NCBI GenBank assembly: GCA_023411815.1
Contig: JAEYOJ010000067.1
Coordinates: forward strand, 1 to 23,299
Direction: 5' to 3'
DNA length: 23,299 bases
Source: Pseudomonadota bacterium
GTDB taxonomy: Bacteria > Desulfobacterota > Desulfovibrionia > Desulfovibrionales > Desulfovibrionaceae
This document shows, piece after piece, positions 16,621-23,111 of the stretch (positions are counted from its first letter, which is position 1; every line of letters begins with the position of its first letter). The notes below the pieces were generated by a model. It was not told where the DNA came from and ran no database searches. It saw only the letters and a program-made list of their open reading frames with translations. Both the position numbers and the translations under genes were made by a program.

Positions 16621-17728
16621 ATGTTGCAATATAACGATTTGAGAACGCGGGGCGCGCACCTTCTGGACAACTACGAATCCCTCTGGGGGCGCCTTTGACC
16701 AGAACCGGGATCAGGAACGCCTGCGCCAGATAGAAGACGAACTGTCCAAGCCAGGCGCTTGGGACAGGCCTGACCGGCTGACGCCCATGCTCCAGGAGAA
16801 ACGGCAAGTCTCCGAGAAGCTGGAGCGACTGACCGAGCTGCAAAAGACCAAGCAAGAGGTCAAGGAATGGCTTGAGCTGGCCCGTGAGGACCAATCCCAG
16901 GAAGTGCTCGGCATCCTGTCCGAGCAACTGGAAATCCTCCAGGAGCGGCTCCGGGATGCCGAGTTGCGCGAGATGCTGGCTGGTCCCGAGGACCAGAGCT
17001 CGGCCATCATGGAAATCCATTCAGGCGCCGGCGGCACCGAAGCCCAGGACTGGGCCGAGATGCTCCTGCGCATGTATCGTCGCTGGGCCGAGCGGCAAGG
17101 CTACAAGGTCAGCATTCTCGACTTCCTGGAAGGCGAGGAAGCCGGATTCAAAAGTGTGACAGTGCAGGTTGAAGGTTTGTACTCCTACGGCATGCTCAAG
17201 GGAGAAAGCGGCATACACCGGCTCATCCGCATCTCGCCCTTCGACACTTCGGGACGCAGGCATACGTCCTTTGCATCCGTGGCTGTGTATCCCGATGTTG
17301 GTACGGACATTGATATCGATATCCGTGACGAGGATCTGCGCATCGACGTCTTCCGCGCTTCCGGAGCTGGTGGGCAGCACGTGAACAAGACCGAGTCCGC
17401 GGTGCGTATCACTCACTTGCCGACGGGAGTTGTGGCTCAGTGCCAAAACGAGAAGTCCCAGATCCGCAACAAGGAAACAGCACTCAAGATCCTCAAGGCC
17501 AGGCTGTACGAACTTGAAATCAAGAAGATCGCGGATGCACGTCAGGCCGATTATGACTCAAAAGACGCCATTGCCTGGGGCAGCCAGATACGAACGTATA
17601 CGCTGCAGCCTTATAGGCTTGTAAAGGATCACAGGACTGGCATGGAGATCGGTGACGTCGAAGCCGTCCTTAATGGCGAACTGGACCCATTGATACGCAA
17701 CTTTCTGTTAGAGTTCCATGTCCGCTAG
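16621..17728 (+). CDS. prfB: Peptide chain release factor 2 (programmed +1 frameshift)
   Basis: RF2 recognises UGA and UAA stop codons and triggers peptide release. The coding sequence is split: 16621-16695 (25 codons) and, after skipping T16696, 16697-17728, giving 368 residues. The first frame stops at a UGA that is codon 26, as in E. coli. The SPF anticodon-like motif is at 205-207 and the GGQ motif at 250-252, matching the E. coli numbering; position 246 is Ala (RASGAGGQ), the residue usual outside E. coli K-12. Without the frameshift a gene caller would start at 16787 and lose the N-terminal helices. The gene is 1 base after lnt, with an 11-bp overlap into the next gene. Confidence 0.97.
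16685..16699 (+). promoter_or_regulatory. prfB autoregulatory frameshift site
   Basis: GGGGG (SD-like, 16685-16689), CGC, CTT (16693-16695), in-frame TGA (16696-16698), then C. This is the canonical RF2 layout: when RF2 is low the ribosome pauses at UGA and slips +1 from CTT to TTT, decoding GAC next. Confidence 0.97.
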
Positions 17729-18542
17729 CGCATACAGGGAAAAGCTGCTCCAGGAACTCGCGCTGCTTCGGGATGCCGCGGCAACCGCCCTGGGAGAACG
17801 ACACGGTCGGGACAGCACGGCCGTGTTCAAGGTACTGAACGGGCTATCCCTGGATACTTGGTCCCGTTTGGCACCGGAAGTTACTCCTGGCTCTCTCTTT
17901 GCACTTCCGCTTGAGGGCGACATTTACCCGTTCGTTCTCCACTTGGTACGAACCTTGGAGCATCTTGCCGCTCAGGCGGATTTCGATCCAACGACCGGGT
18001 TGCCAGGCAGGATTAGTTTTGCCTGGGCGCTGGAAAATGAAGTCGAACGGGCGGTACGCAATCAAACTTCATTGAGCTTGGCCCTCTTCGACATTGAATG
18101 GAGAGACCGGCTGACCGGCGTAACCATTTCGGCGAGCGAAAGCCTGGAAGAACGCATGGTCCAAGCTGCCGCAATCATAACCGCCGGCAAACGGAGATAC
18201 GATTTCATCGCGCGCATGGCCGACAACACATTTGCTCTTTTCTTTCCAGGCATCGGCCTTCAGCGCACCACGAGCACCATGGAGAGGCTGCAGAACGATG
18301 TTTGCACGATGATGAACGCCCAAGCCGAGCATGTCACCTGCAAGGTGGGCATCGCCAGTATAAAGGGACGGATTCCCATGATGGGCAACGATTTTATAGC
18401 TCTGGCGGAGAAGGCCTTGGTCGAGGCCAAAGGCATGGGCGACAAAGCCCTCGTTGCGGCCCCAATTCCCGATATCGCCGTGACCCCCAAGTCCACCCTC
18501 GTGCATTCACGAGAAAAGCAGTTCCTCTTTACCGGTTGTTAA
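17718..18542 (+). CDS. Degenerate GGDEF-domain protein
   Basis: A 274-residue soluble protein. Residues about 85-250 follow the diguanylate cyclase fold: it opens with FDPTTGLPGRISFAWALENEVERA, the usual D-x-L-T-G-L-x-N-R start in altered form, and later has RMADNTFALFFPG where active enzymes have R-x-G-G-D-E-F-A-L. The GGDEF box is thus ADNTF (168-172): the paired glycines and the glutamate are gone, so cyclic-di-GMP synthesis is not expected. Residues 1-80 are helical with no recognised domain. There is no membrane segment. The start overlaps prfB by 11 bp, and the MinD-like gene begins 13 bases after its stop. It may be a GTP- or c-di-GMP-sensing or purely structural partner of its neighbours; function unknown. 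Confidence 0.75.
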   Translation: MSASAYREKLLQELALLRDAAATALGERHGRDSTAVFKVLNGLSLDTWSRLAPEVTPGSLFALPLEGDIYPFVLHLVRTLEHLAAQADFDPTTGLPGRISFAWALENEVERAVRNQTSLSLALFDIEWRDRLTGVTISASESLEERMVQAAAIITAGKRRYDFIARMADNTFALFFPGIGLQRTTSTMERLQNDVCTMMNAQAEHVTCKVGIASIKGRIPMMGNDFIALAEKALVEAKGMGDKALVAAPIPDIAVTPKSTLVHSREKQFLFTGC

Positions 18543-18555
18543 GGATACTCTGATC

Positions 18556-19377
18556 ATGGACAACGTGAACTGCACCTTGAGCATGTCCGTCATGAGCGGC
18601 AAGGGAGGCGTCGGGAAGACCAACCTGGCCCTCAACCTGGGCTACGCGCTCTTCAAGTCCGGCCATCCTCTTATGCTCATGGATTGCGACCTGGGGTTGG
18701 CCAATCTGGACGTGCTGCTCGGCCTCTCTCCCGACATGAATCTCCAGGACCTGCTCATGCCGGGCGTCAACATCGCTGATGTGCTTGTGCGTGTTGAATC
18801 GGGGGGATTCGACTTCTTGCCGGCCACTTCAGGAGTGCCTGAATTGGTTGAAATGGATGAAGATCTCCAGGCTTTGCTCTTCGAAAAGCTCAAGTCGCTT
18901 GCCAAGGGATACGAGTACATAATCCTTGATCTCGGGGCCGGCATCAACAAGACGGTCCTGTCCTTCGCGGCCATGACCCACATGCAGATCGTGGTCATCA
19001 CGCCCGAGCCGACATCTCTCACCGATAGTTACGCCATGATGAAGGTGCTTCAGAAGCAGCATGGCATCACGGACTTCTACGTGGTGGTCAACCAGATGTC
19101 CTCCCCCGAGGAAGGCAAGCTCACCTTTGATCGTCTCAAGGCCGCCTGCAAGCGTTTCCTGTCCATTGACATCAAGTATCTTGGCGGCGTCCACCATGAT
19201 AACGCTATTGTCGAGGCGGTCCGGCGCCAAACACCCCTGCTCAAGCTGACCACCAAGGCTCAGGCAAGCCAGGACATTAGCGCTCTGGCCAAGCGGATAC
19301 AAACGCTACGGGGCGAAAACCTCTTCACGATTTCGAAAACCCCGGCCCTACGTGACGTTTCCATAGCCGGGAAATAA
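18556..19377 (+). CDS. MinD/ParA-family ATPase (FlhG/YlxH-like)
   Basis: A 273-residue P-loop ATPase. The deviant Walker A is SGKGGVGKT (14-22) with signature K16 and P-loop K21. The A' motif MDCDLGLANLDVLLG (from 42) supplies D43 and D45, and DLGAGI is the switch II/Walker B. The C-terminus lacks the amphipathic membrane-targeting helix of MinD, which favours the FlhG/FleN/MinD2 group that sets flagellar number and place. No flagellar gene is in the window, so a chromosomally uncoupled positioning role remains possible. AAGGA lies 11 bases before the ATG. It probably acts together with the degenerate GGDEF protein encoded directly upstream. Confidence 0.88.
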   Translation: MDNVNCTLSMSVMSGKGGVGKTNLALNLGYALFKSGHPLMLMDCDLGLANLDVLLGLSPDMNLQDLLMPGVNIADVLVRVESGGFDFLPATSGVPELVEMDEDLQALLFEKLKSLAKGYEYIILDLGAGINKTVLSFAAMTHMQIVVITPEPTSLTDSYAMMKVLQKQHGITDFYVVVNQMSSPEEGKLTFDRLKAACKRFLSIDIKYLGGVHHDNAIVEAVRRQTPLLKLTTKAQASQDISALAKRIQTLRGENLFTISKTPALRDVSIAGK

Positions 19378-19504
19378 TAAATACTTGACGACATTCGCTT
19401 CTTTTCGGAATGTACGCATAGGATATGGGGCTACGCCCGATATTTCGCCTTAGGCTGTCCCAAGGCGGCACACCTCAAGCAAGCCAAATGCGAGGGCAAG
19501 AGCC

Positions 19505-19780
19505 ATGAACAAGAGCGAACTGATCAAGACGCTTGCCGAAGACAAGGATATCCATATCGACGAGGCTTCAAAGATCGTCAATGCCTTCGTGGACTCCATC
19601 AAGGACTCCCTGCTCCAAGGCGAGCGGGTGGAGATTCGCGGTTTCGGGAGCTTCAAGATTAAAGAATACAAAGGCTACACTGGCCGCAATCCCAAGACCG
19701 GCGATATCGTCGATGTCGAGCCCAAGCGGTTGCCTTTCTTCCGGCCCGGCAAGGAATTGAAGGAGTTCCTGAACAGCTGA
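19505..19780 (+). CDS. HU/IHF family DNA-binding protein
   Basis: A 91-residue nucleoid protein that bends DNA as a dimer. The standard fold is visible: N-terminal helices (MNKSELIKTLAEDKDI...), the VEIRGFGSFKIKEYKGYTGRNPKTGD stretch whose R-N-P-K-T-G forms the tip of the DNA-clamping arm with the intercalating proline, and a short C-terminal helix (PGKELKEFLN). It is more IHF-like than classical HU in the RGFGSF segment; which one cannot be told from this alone. GAGGGC lies upstream of the ATG. A weak TTGACG (19385-19390) and a small hairpin (CGCCTT/AAGGCG near 19447-19469) sit in the 127-base gap before it, so a separate promoter is possible. The next gene starts two bases after its stop codon. 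Confidence 0.95.
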   Translation: MNKSELIKTLAEDKDIHIDEASKIVNAFVDSIKDSLLQGERVEIRGFGSFKIKEYKGYTGRNPKTGDIVDVEPKRLPFFRPGKELKEFLNS

Positions 19781-19781
19781 C

Positions 19782-20675
19782 ATGCGATGTTTCCTTGCCA
19801 CTATCGGCTTCGTCTTCCTTTCGTTTACGATTCTGATGCACAATGCCTGGGCCGCTCCTGTCCTGGGCATTGTTTTCTCTGGCAACGAATATGGCGAGTA
19901 CCGGCCATGTCCGACTTGAGGCGACAAAACCATCGGCGGTCTGGCCCGGAGGGCCACCGCACTTCAAGAGCATCGCGAGGCGGCAACAGTCTACCCGCTT
20001 TTCCTGCTCGCAGGCGGTTACTCTTTCCTGCCCCTGGACGGACCGACTCCGGATACACATGTGACAGCGGCTTTATCCAGAGCGTATGCCTTGCTGAACT
20101 ACGATCTCGGGCTGCTCACGCCTGCCGAGGCCGCGCACCTGCGGAAACTGAATGTCCCCCCTCCTGCCAACTGGATCGAACAGGGCACCCAAGTCAAAAC
20201 CATCCTGCTCACCAAGGGGTCTGTTACTCTGGGCATTGTTGTTTTGCCGACACTCGCCAAGGACATGCAGGCAAATCCCACAGAAGAGTTGCGAAAAGCG
20301 ATTACCTCAGCAGCCGACAGCCTGCGCGGAAAGACCGACCTTGTCGTTGCGCTGAGCACCTGGGGAATACAGGCGGAGCAGAATTTATTGGAAAAGCCCT
20401 TGCTTGACGTTGATCTGCTCCTTGGGGCTGGGCAAGGCATAGGGCTAACAGGTCGATTGATGAACCAGGATGCGCTTCTATGGGTACGGGTCTATGACAA
20501 GGGCAAAGCCTTGCAGCGCATCGAAATCCTCACTATGCCAGCCAGGGATGCAAGCGGCTTTTCATGGCATCAGGGCAAAAGCATTTCCTGGACTACGTTG
20601 CCATTAAGTGAAAAGGTATATTCCGATCCCAGCATACTTGATATTTTCGAATCACTCGATAAGAACAAGCACTAG
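19782..20675 (+). CDS. Predicted exported selenoprotein, UshA-like metallophosphatase-related (in-frame UGA = Sec)
   Basis: Reading from ATG 19782 the frame is open for 298 codons except a TGA at 19917-19919 (codon 46). Residues 1-24 form a signal peptide (hydrophobic core IGFVFLSFTILM, A-W-A before the cut). The mature start reads SGNEYGEYRPCPT-U-GDKTIGGLARRATAL. From memory, UshA-like proteins of deltaproteobacteria carry a P-C-x-x-C-G segment followed by G-G-L-A-R-R-A-T, which places the UGA on the second cysteine, giving CPTU. The rest follows the metallophosphatase strand order, but the usual Asp/His metal ligands appear missing (LLAGGYSF, LLLGAGQG). Downstream of the UGA is a SECIS-like hairpin. 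A caller limited to normal stops would begin at GTG 20061. It lies between the HU gene and dapA. Alternative: a nonsense-mutated pseudogene. No Sec-insertion genes are in view. Confidence 0.75.
19936..19960 (+). promoter_or_regulatory. Bacterial SECIS-like hairpin after the in-frame UGA
   Basis: GCGGT (19936-19940) pairs with ACCGC (19956-19960) and GGCCC (19943-19947) with GGGCC (19951-19955). A C-T bulge (19941-19942) lies on the 5' side and the loop is GGA (19948-19950). The loop begins 28 bases after the UGA. G in the first loop positions, a bulged U and a 16-37 base distance agree with the published rules for SelB-binding elements. Caveat: the stem also encodes the conserved GGLARRA motif. 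Confidence 0.65.
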
Positions 20676-20714
20676 TCTTTAGCTTTCCTGGCCCACGCTA
20701 GCGAGGAGGAAACT

Positions 20715-21590
20715 ATGTTTCGTGGCGCGTTTACGGCCTTGGTCACTCCATTCAAAAACGGCTCAGTCGACGAGGATGCCTATAGAGCTCTCGTGGAATG
20801 GCAAATCGAGCAAGGCATTCACGGCCTCGTGCCCTGCGGCACCACCGGCGAATCCGCCACGCTTTCCCATGCCGAGCATAAACGGGTCATCGCCATTTGC
20901 GTGGACCAGGTCAAGGGCCGTGTGCCCGTTCTGGCTGGCGCAGGTTCGAACAATACCAGCGAGGCCATCGAGCTGACCCGTTACGCCAAGGAAGCAAAAG
21001 CGGACGGAGCCCTGCTCATAACTCCATACTACAACAAGCCCACACAGGAAGGCCTCGTGGCGCATTTCAAGGCCATTGCGGCCGAAGTCTCCATGCCTTT
21101 CATCGTATACAACGTCCCGGGCCGGACTGCGACGAACCTGCTCCCTGAAACGCTGGCTGAAATGCGCCGGTCTATCTCCGAAGTCATCGGCGTCAAGGAA
21201 GCAACCGCCGACCTGACTCAAATTTCCAAGGTTCTTGAGCTATGCGGCAGAGATTTCCTGGTCCTCTCGGGGGACGACTTCACCGTGCTGCCGACGCTGG
21301 CAATTGGCGGTGTGGGCGTCATCTCGGTTGTATCCAATATCAAGCCTGCTGCCATGGCTGGCCTTATTAACGCATTCAATAAAGGTGACTTGGGCACGGC
21401 CAGGGATCTGCACTATCAATTGGCGCCCTTGTGCAGGGCCATGTTCATGCGTACCAACCCGATTCCGGTCAAGACCGCCTTATATCTCATGGGTCGGATC
21501 AGCCCAGAGTTGCGCTTGCCGTTGTTGCGTATGGATGCCAAACTAGAGTCGGAACTCAAGTCGGCGCTTGCCTCTGCTGATCTAATCTAA
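20715..21590 (+). CDS. dapA: 4-hydroxy-tetrahydrodipicolinate synthase
   Basis: Condenses pyruvate and aspartate semialdehyde, the first committed step to diaminopimelate and lysine. 291 residues in a TIM barrel. The Schiff-base lysine is K161 (GVKEAT), with Y132 (YNVPGRT) and the T43-T44 pair (CGTTGES) of the proton relay at the expected places. GAGGAGG before the ATG makes a strong ribosome site. It lies 39 bases after the selenoprotein candidate and ends at a hairpin terminator, the last gene before the insertion sequences. Together with lysC at the other end of the window it belongs to the same pathway, but the two are about 20 kb apart and not in one operon. Confidence 0.98.
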   Translation: MFRGAFTALVTPFKNGSVDEDAYRALVEWQIEQGIHGLVPCGTTGESATLSHAEHKRVIAICVDQVKGRVPVLAGAGSNNTSEAIELTRYAKEAKADGALLITPYYNKPTQEGLVAHFKAIAAEVSMPFIVYNVPGRTATNLLPETLAEMRRSISEVIGVKEATADLTQISKVLELCGRDFLVLSGDDFTVLPTLAIGGVGVISVVSNIKPAAMAGLINAFNKGDLGTARDLHYQLAPLCRAMFMRTNPIPVKTALYLMGRISPELRLPLLRMDAKLESELKSALASADLI

Positions 21591-21611
21591 AAGACCCACT
21601 GCTGCAGATGA

Positions 21612-21645
21612 AAAGCTGAGGGAGGTAAATACCTCTCTCAGCTTT
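21612..21645 (+). terminator. Probable terminator of dapA
   Basis: AAAGCTGAGGGAGGT (21612-21626) and ACCTCTCTCAGCTTT (21631-21645) form a 15-bp stem with one G-T wobble around AAAT. The tail CACTTCTT is only moderately T-rich. The near-symmetric A/T ends could allow termination from both sides. Confidence 0.7.
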
Positions 21646-21690
21646 CACTTCTTGGTAATCCCACCAGCCATGCCCAGTGACCTTTCCCCC

Positions 21691-21730
21691 GTCAGGAGAG
21701 GTGGTCCCGGTTGTCAGGACAGGTCGGCCC
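21691..21730 (+). repeat. Imperfect tandem repeat beside the IS remnant
   Basis: GTCAGGAGAGGTGGTCCC (21691-21708) and GTCAGGACAGGTCGGCCC (21713-21730) match at 15 of 18 positions. They lie where the older transposase remnant begins and may be a worn IS end. Confidence 0.45.
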
Positions 21731-21742
21731 ATGGACAACGGG

Positions 21743-21747
21743 CATAT
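21743..21747. repeat. Target site duplication, left copy (CATAT)
   Basis: CATAT directly abuts the left end of the IS2-like element and is repeated at 23059-23063 directly after its right end. The 5-bp length is the usual one for the IS2 group. Confidence 0.93.
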
Positions 21748-21761
21748 TGAAGTTGCCCCTG

Positions 21762-22604
21762 CTAAACCGGACACCCCGCGTTTGCCAGTGAACGGATGAA
21801 CAGCCTGGGCGATTTCATCCGCAGCCCTCTGTGTGGATGGTTCTCGTTGTAGTCCTCGAACCAGGCCGGAAGCTGAGCCAACACGGTTCTGGCGTCCGGG
21901 CGATCGTGCACGAAGACATAATCGCGCTTGAAGGTCTTCACGAAAGACTCGGCCATGCCGTTTGACTCGGGGCTTCTCACGGGCGTGAAACAGGCCCGCA
22001 GGCCCAGTTCGGCGGCAAAGCTGACCGTCTCATGGGCCGTGAAGCAGCTGCCGTTGTCCGTCAGCCATTCAAGCGGATGCGGGACGCGGAGCGCTGCAAA
22101 GCGCCTCTCCACGCACTCAAGCATGAGATCGCGGACCAGCCCTGAGCTGATTCCCCCGGTTGAGGCCACATAGCCGAGGGCTTCCCGGTCGCAGCAGTCG
22201 AGGGCGAAGGCCACGCGCACCGTCTCGCCGCTTTGGCAGGCAATCTCGAAGGCGTCCGCGCTCCAGCGCAGATTGCTCCGCAAGGTGATGACCTTGCCCT
22301 CGTGGGGCCTCTCGGGCCGCTTGCCCGTGTGCCTGGCCAGAAGAAGGCCGCGTTGGTGCATGATGCGATAGACCCGCTTGTGGTTCACCCGCGGGTGCCC
22401 AGCCTCTTCCAGCCTGCGGTTCAGGACGGCGCACACGCGGCGATAGCCGTAGGTCAGCCTCTCGTCCACGATCTGCCGGATGAGCGGCAAGAGGGCCTCG
22501 TCCTCGACTTTGGAGTAGCGCGGTGGCCTTGGCTTGGCAGGCCTTGCCTTGCGCTCGGTAACCCACGAGCGGGAGACCTCGAGAGCTTCGGCGATTCGCT
22601 TCAT
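21762..22604 (-). CDS. IS3-family transposase OrfB (integrase domain)
   Basis: A 280-residue DDE transposase domain protein, normally made as an OrfAB fusion. A helix-turn-helix-like start (IAEALEVSRSWVTER) is followed by the HTH_21 region (YGYRRVCAVLNRR...) and the rve integrase core with D117 (WSAD), D183 (LTDNG) and E219 (GMAESF), a spacing of 35 residues between the last two, as in the DD(35)E rule. Its ATG overlaps the orfA stop as ATGA, so separate reinitiation is possible, and the -1 frame relative to orfA allows fusion. The stop lies inside the left inverted repeat. Intact. Confidence 0.95.
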   Translation of the reverse strand: MKRIAEALEVSRSWVTERKARPAKPRPPRYSKVEDEALLPLIRQIVDERLTYGYRRVCAVLNRRLEEAGHPRVNHKRVYRIMHQRGLLLARHTGKRPERPHEGKVITLRSNLRWSADAFEIACQSGETVRVAFALDCCDREALGYVASTGGISSGLVRDLMLECVERRFAALRVPHPLEWLTDNGSCFTAHETVSFAAELGLRACFTPVRSPESNGMAESFVKTFKRDYVFVHDRPDARTVLAQLPAWFEDYNENHPHRGLRMKSPRLFIRSLANAGCPV

Positions 22605-22999
22605 GGGATGTCGTCCTCGAAGGGCAAGGGCGTGCGCGAGATGAGCTTTTTTTCCCTGGCCAGGGACAGCGCGTCCTTGAGGATCTCGTTCTCCATGGTC
22701 TTCTTGCCAAGCAGTCGCTCAAGCTCACGCACCTGGCGCTTGAGAGCCTTCAGTTCGGCCACGCTGACCACTTCATTGTCCGCCTTGATGGCTTGCTTGC
22801 CGCCCTCGCGCATGAGCTTTCTCCAGCGGAAGAGGAGATTTGGCGCGACACCATGCTTTCTGGCCACAAAGGAGACGCTCATCCCCGGCAGGGAGGCCTC
22901 CTCGATGAGCCGCAGCTTCTCCTGCAGGCTCCAACGCCTGCGCTGAACCGTCGTCACCACCTCTACCGTGGCCACCCCATTAGCACTATGCATGGACAT
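22601..22999 (-). CDS. IS3-family transposase OrfA
   Basis: A 132-residue protein with an N-terminal helix-turn-helix (RRRWSLQEKLRLIEEASLPG, then VSFVARKHGVAPNLLFRWRK) that binds the terminal repeats, and a leucine-zipper-like helix (LKALKRQVRELERLLGKKT) for multimerisation. This is the InsC-type arrangement of the IS2 group. AGGAGGT lies 12 bases before the chosen ATG (22999), a little far, so ATG 22993 or a GTG upstream of the chosen ATG could be the true start. The C-terminal part holds the slippery run used for fusion with OrfB. Confidence 0.92.
   Translation of the reverse strand: MSMHSANGVATVEVVTTVQRRRWSLQEKLRLIEEASLPGMSVSFVARKHGVAPNLLFRWRKLMREGGKQAIKADNEVVSVAELKALKRQVRELERLLGKKTMENEILKDALSLAREKKLISRTPLPFEDDIP
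22646..22653 (-). promoter_or_regulatory. Slippery sequence for -1 frameshift making OrfAB
   Basis: On the minus strand seven A then G (AAAAAAAG) lies in orfA so that the frame reads GAA AAA AAG, the A-AAA-AAG heptamer of IS3-family frameshifting. After a -1 slip the frame is open through to orfB with no stop. Confidence 0.75.
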
Positions 23000-23058
23000 A
23001 GTTCCAGCACTACCTCCTACATGCTTGGGGGTGTCCGGTTCAAACGGGGGCTACTCCA

Positions 23059-23063
23059 CATAT
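23059..23063. repeat. Target site duplication, right copy (CATAT)
   Basis: Second copy of the 5-bp CATAT duplicated by insertion of the IS2-like element; identical to 21743-21747. Confidence 0.93.
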
Positions 23064-23111
23064 CGAGAGTTTCAACGGCCGCCTGCGAGAGGAATGCCTG
23101 AACCAGAACGT

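Larger units (their letters stand above)
21748..23058 (-). mobile_element. Intact IS3-family (IS2 group) insertion sequence, 1311 bp
   Basis: Ends are TGAAGTTGCCCC (left, 21748) and, read inward from the right, TGGAGTAGCCCC (23058), very close to the known IS2 terminus. The inverted repeats run about 30 bases (21748-21777 and 23028-23058) with a perfect inner 13-mer AACCGGACACCCC. The element carries orfA and orfB on the minus strand, a -1 frameshift window, all DDE residues and an exact 5-bp target duplication. All this suggests recent, probably still functional insertion. It landed in an older transposase remnant and harms no host gene. Confidence 0.95.
21716..23111 (+). pseudogene. Remnant of an older IS3-family transposase, split by the IS2-like element
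   Basis: Joining the flanks across the inserted IS (with one copy of the CATAT) restores an open reading frame: R-P-M-D-N-G-H (left) plus I-E-S-F-N-G-R-L-R-E-E-C-L-N-Q-N (right). This is the well-known third catalytic acid region of IS3-type OrfB transposases (DNxxIESFNGRLRxECL). The fragment continues only to 23111, where an IS21-type end begins, and on the left its match fades before 21716. Both flanks are therefore debris of one earlier element, inactive. The exact left edge is uncertain. Confidence 0.75.

Noticed and set aside
15111..16670. 519-residue minus-strand frame opposite lnt
   Set aside because: Gln/His/Arg-rich antisense frame with no motifs; lnt has all catalytic residues on the plus strand.
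19378..19504. TTGACG promoter-like site and CGCCTT/AAGGCG hairpin before the HU gene
   Set aside because: No acceptable -10 lies at normal spacing and the hairpin has no T-run, so neither is called as a feature.
19787..20407. 206-residue open frame overlapping the selenoprotein candidate
   Set aside because: Its sequence is rich in Arg, Cys and His with no motif, and it lies in the +2 frame of a gene with clear protein signatures (signal peptide, GGLARRAT). It is a shadow.
20061..20675. Standalone protein of 204 residues starting at GTG
   Set aside because: It has no ribosome site and begins in the middle of a fold; the upstream codons through the UGA continue the same protein.
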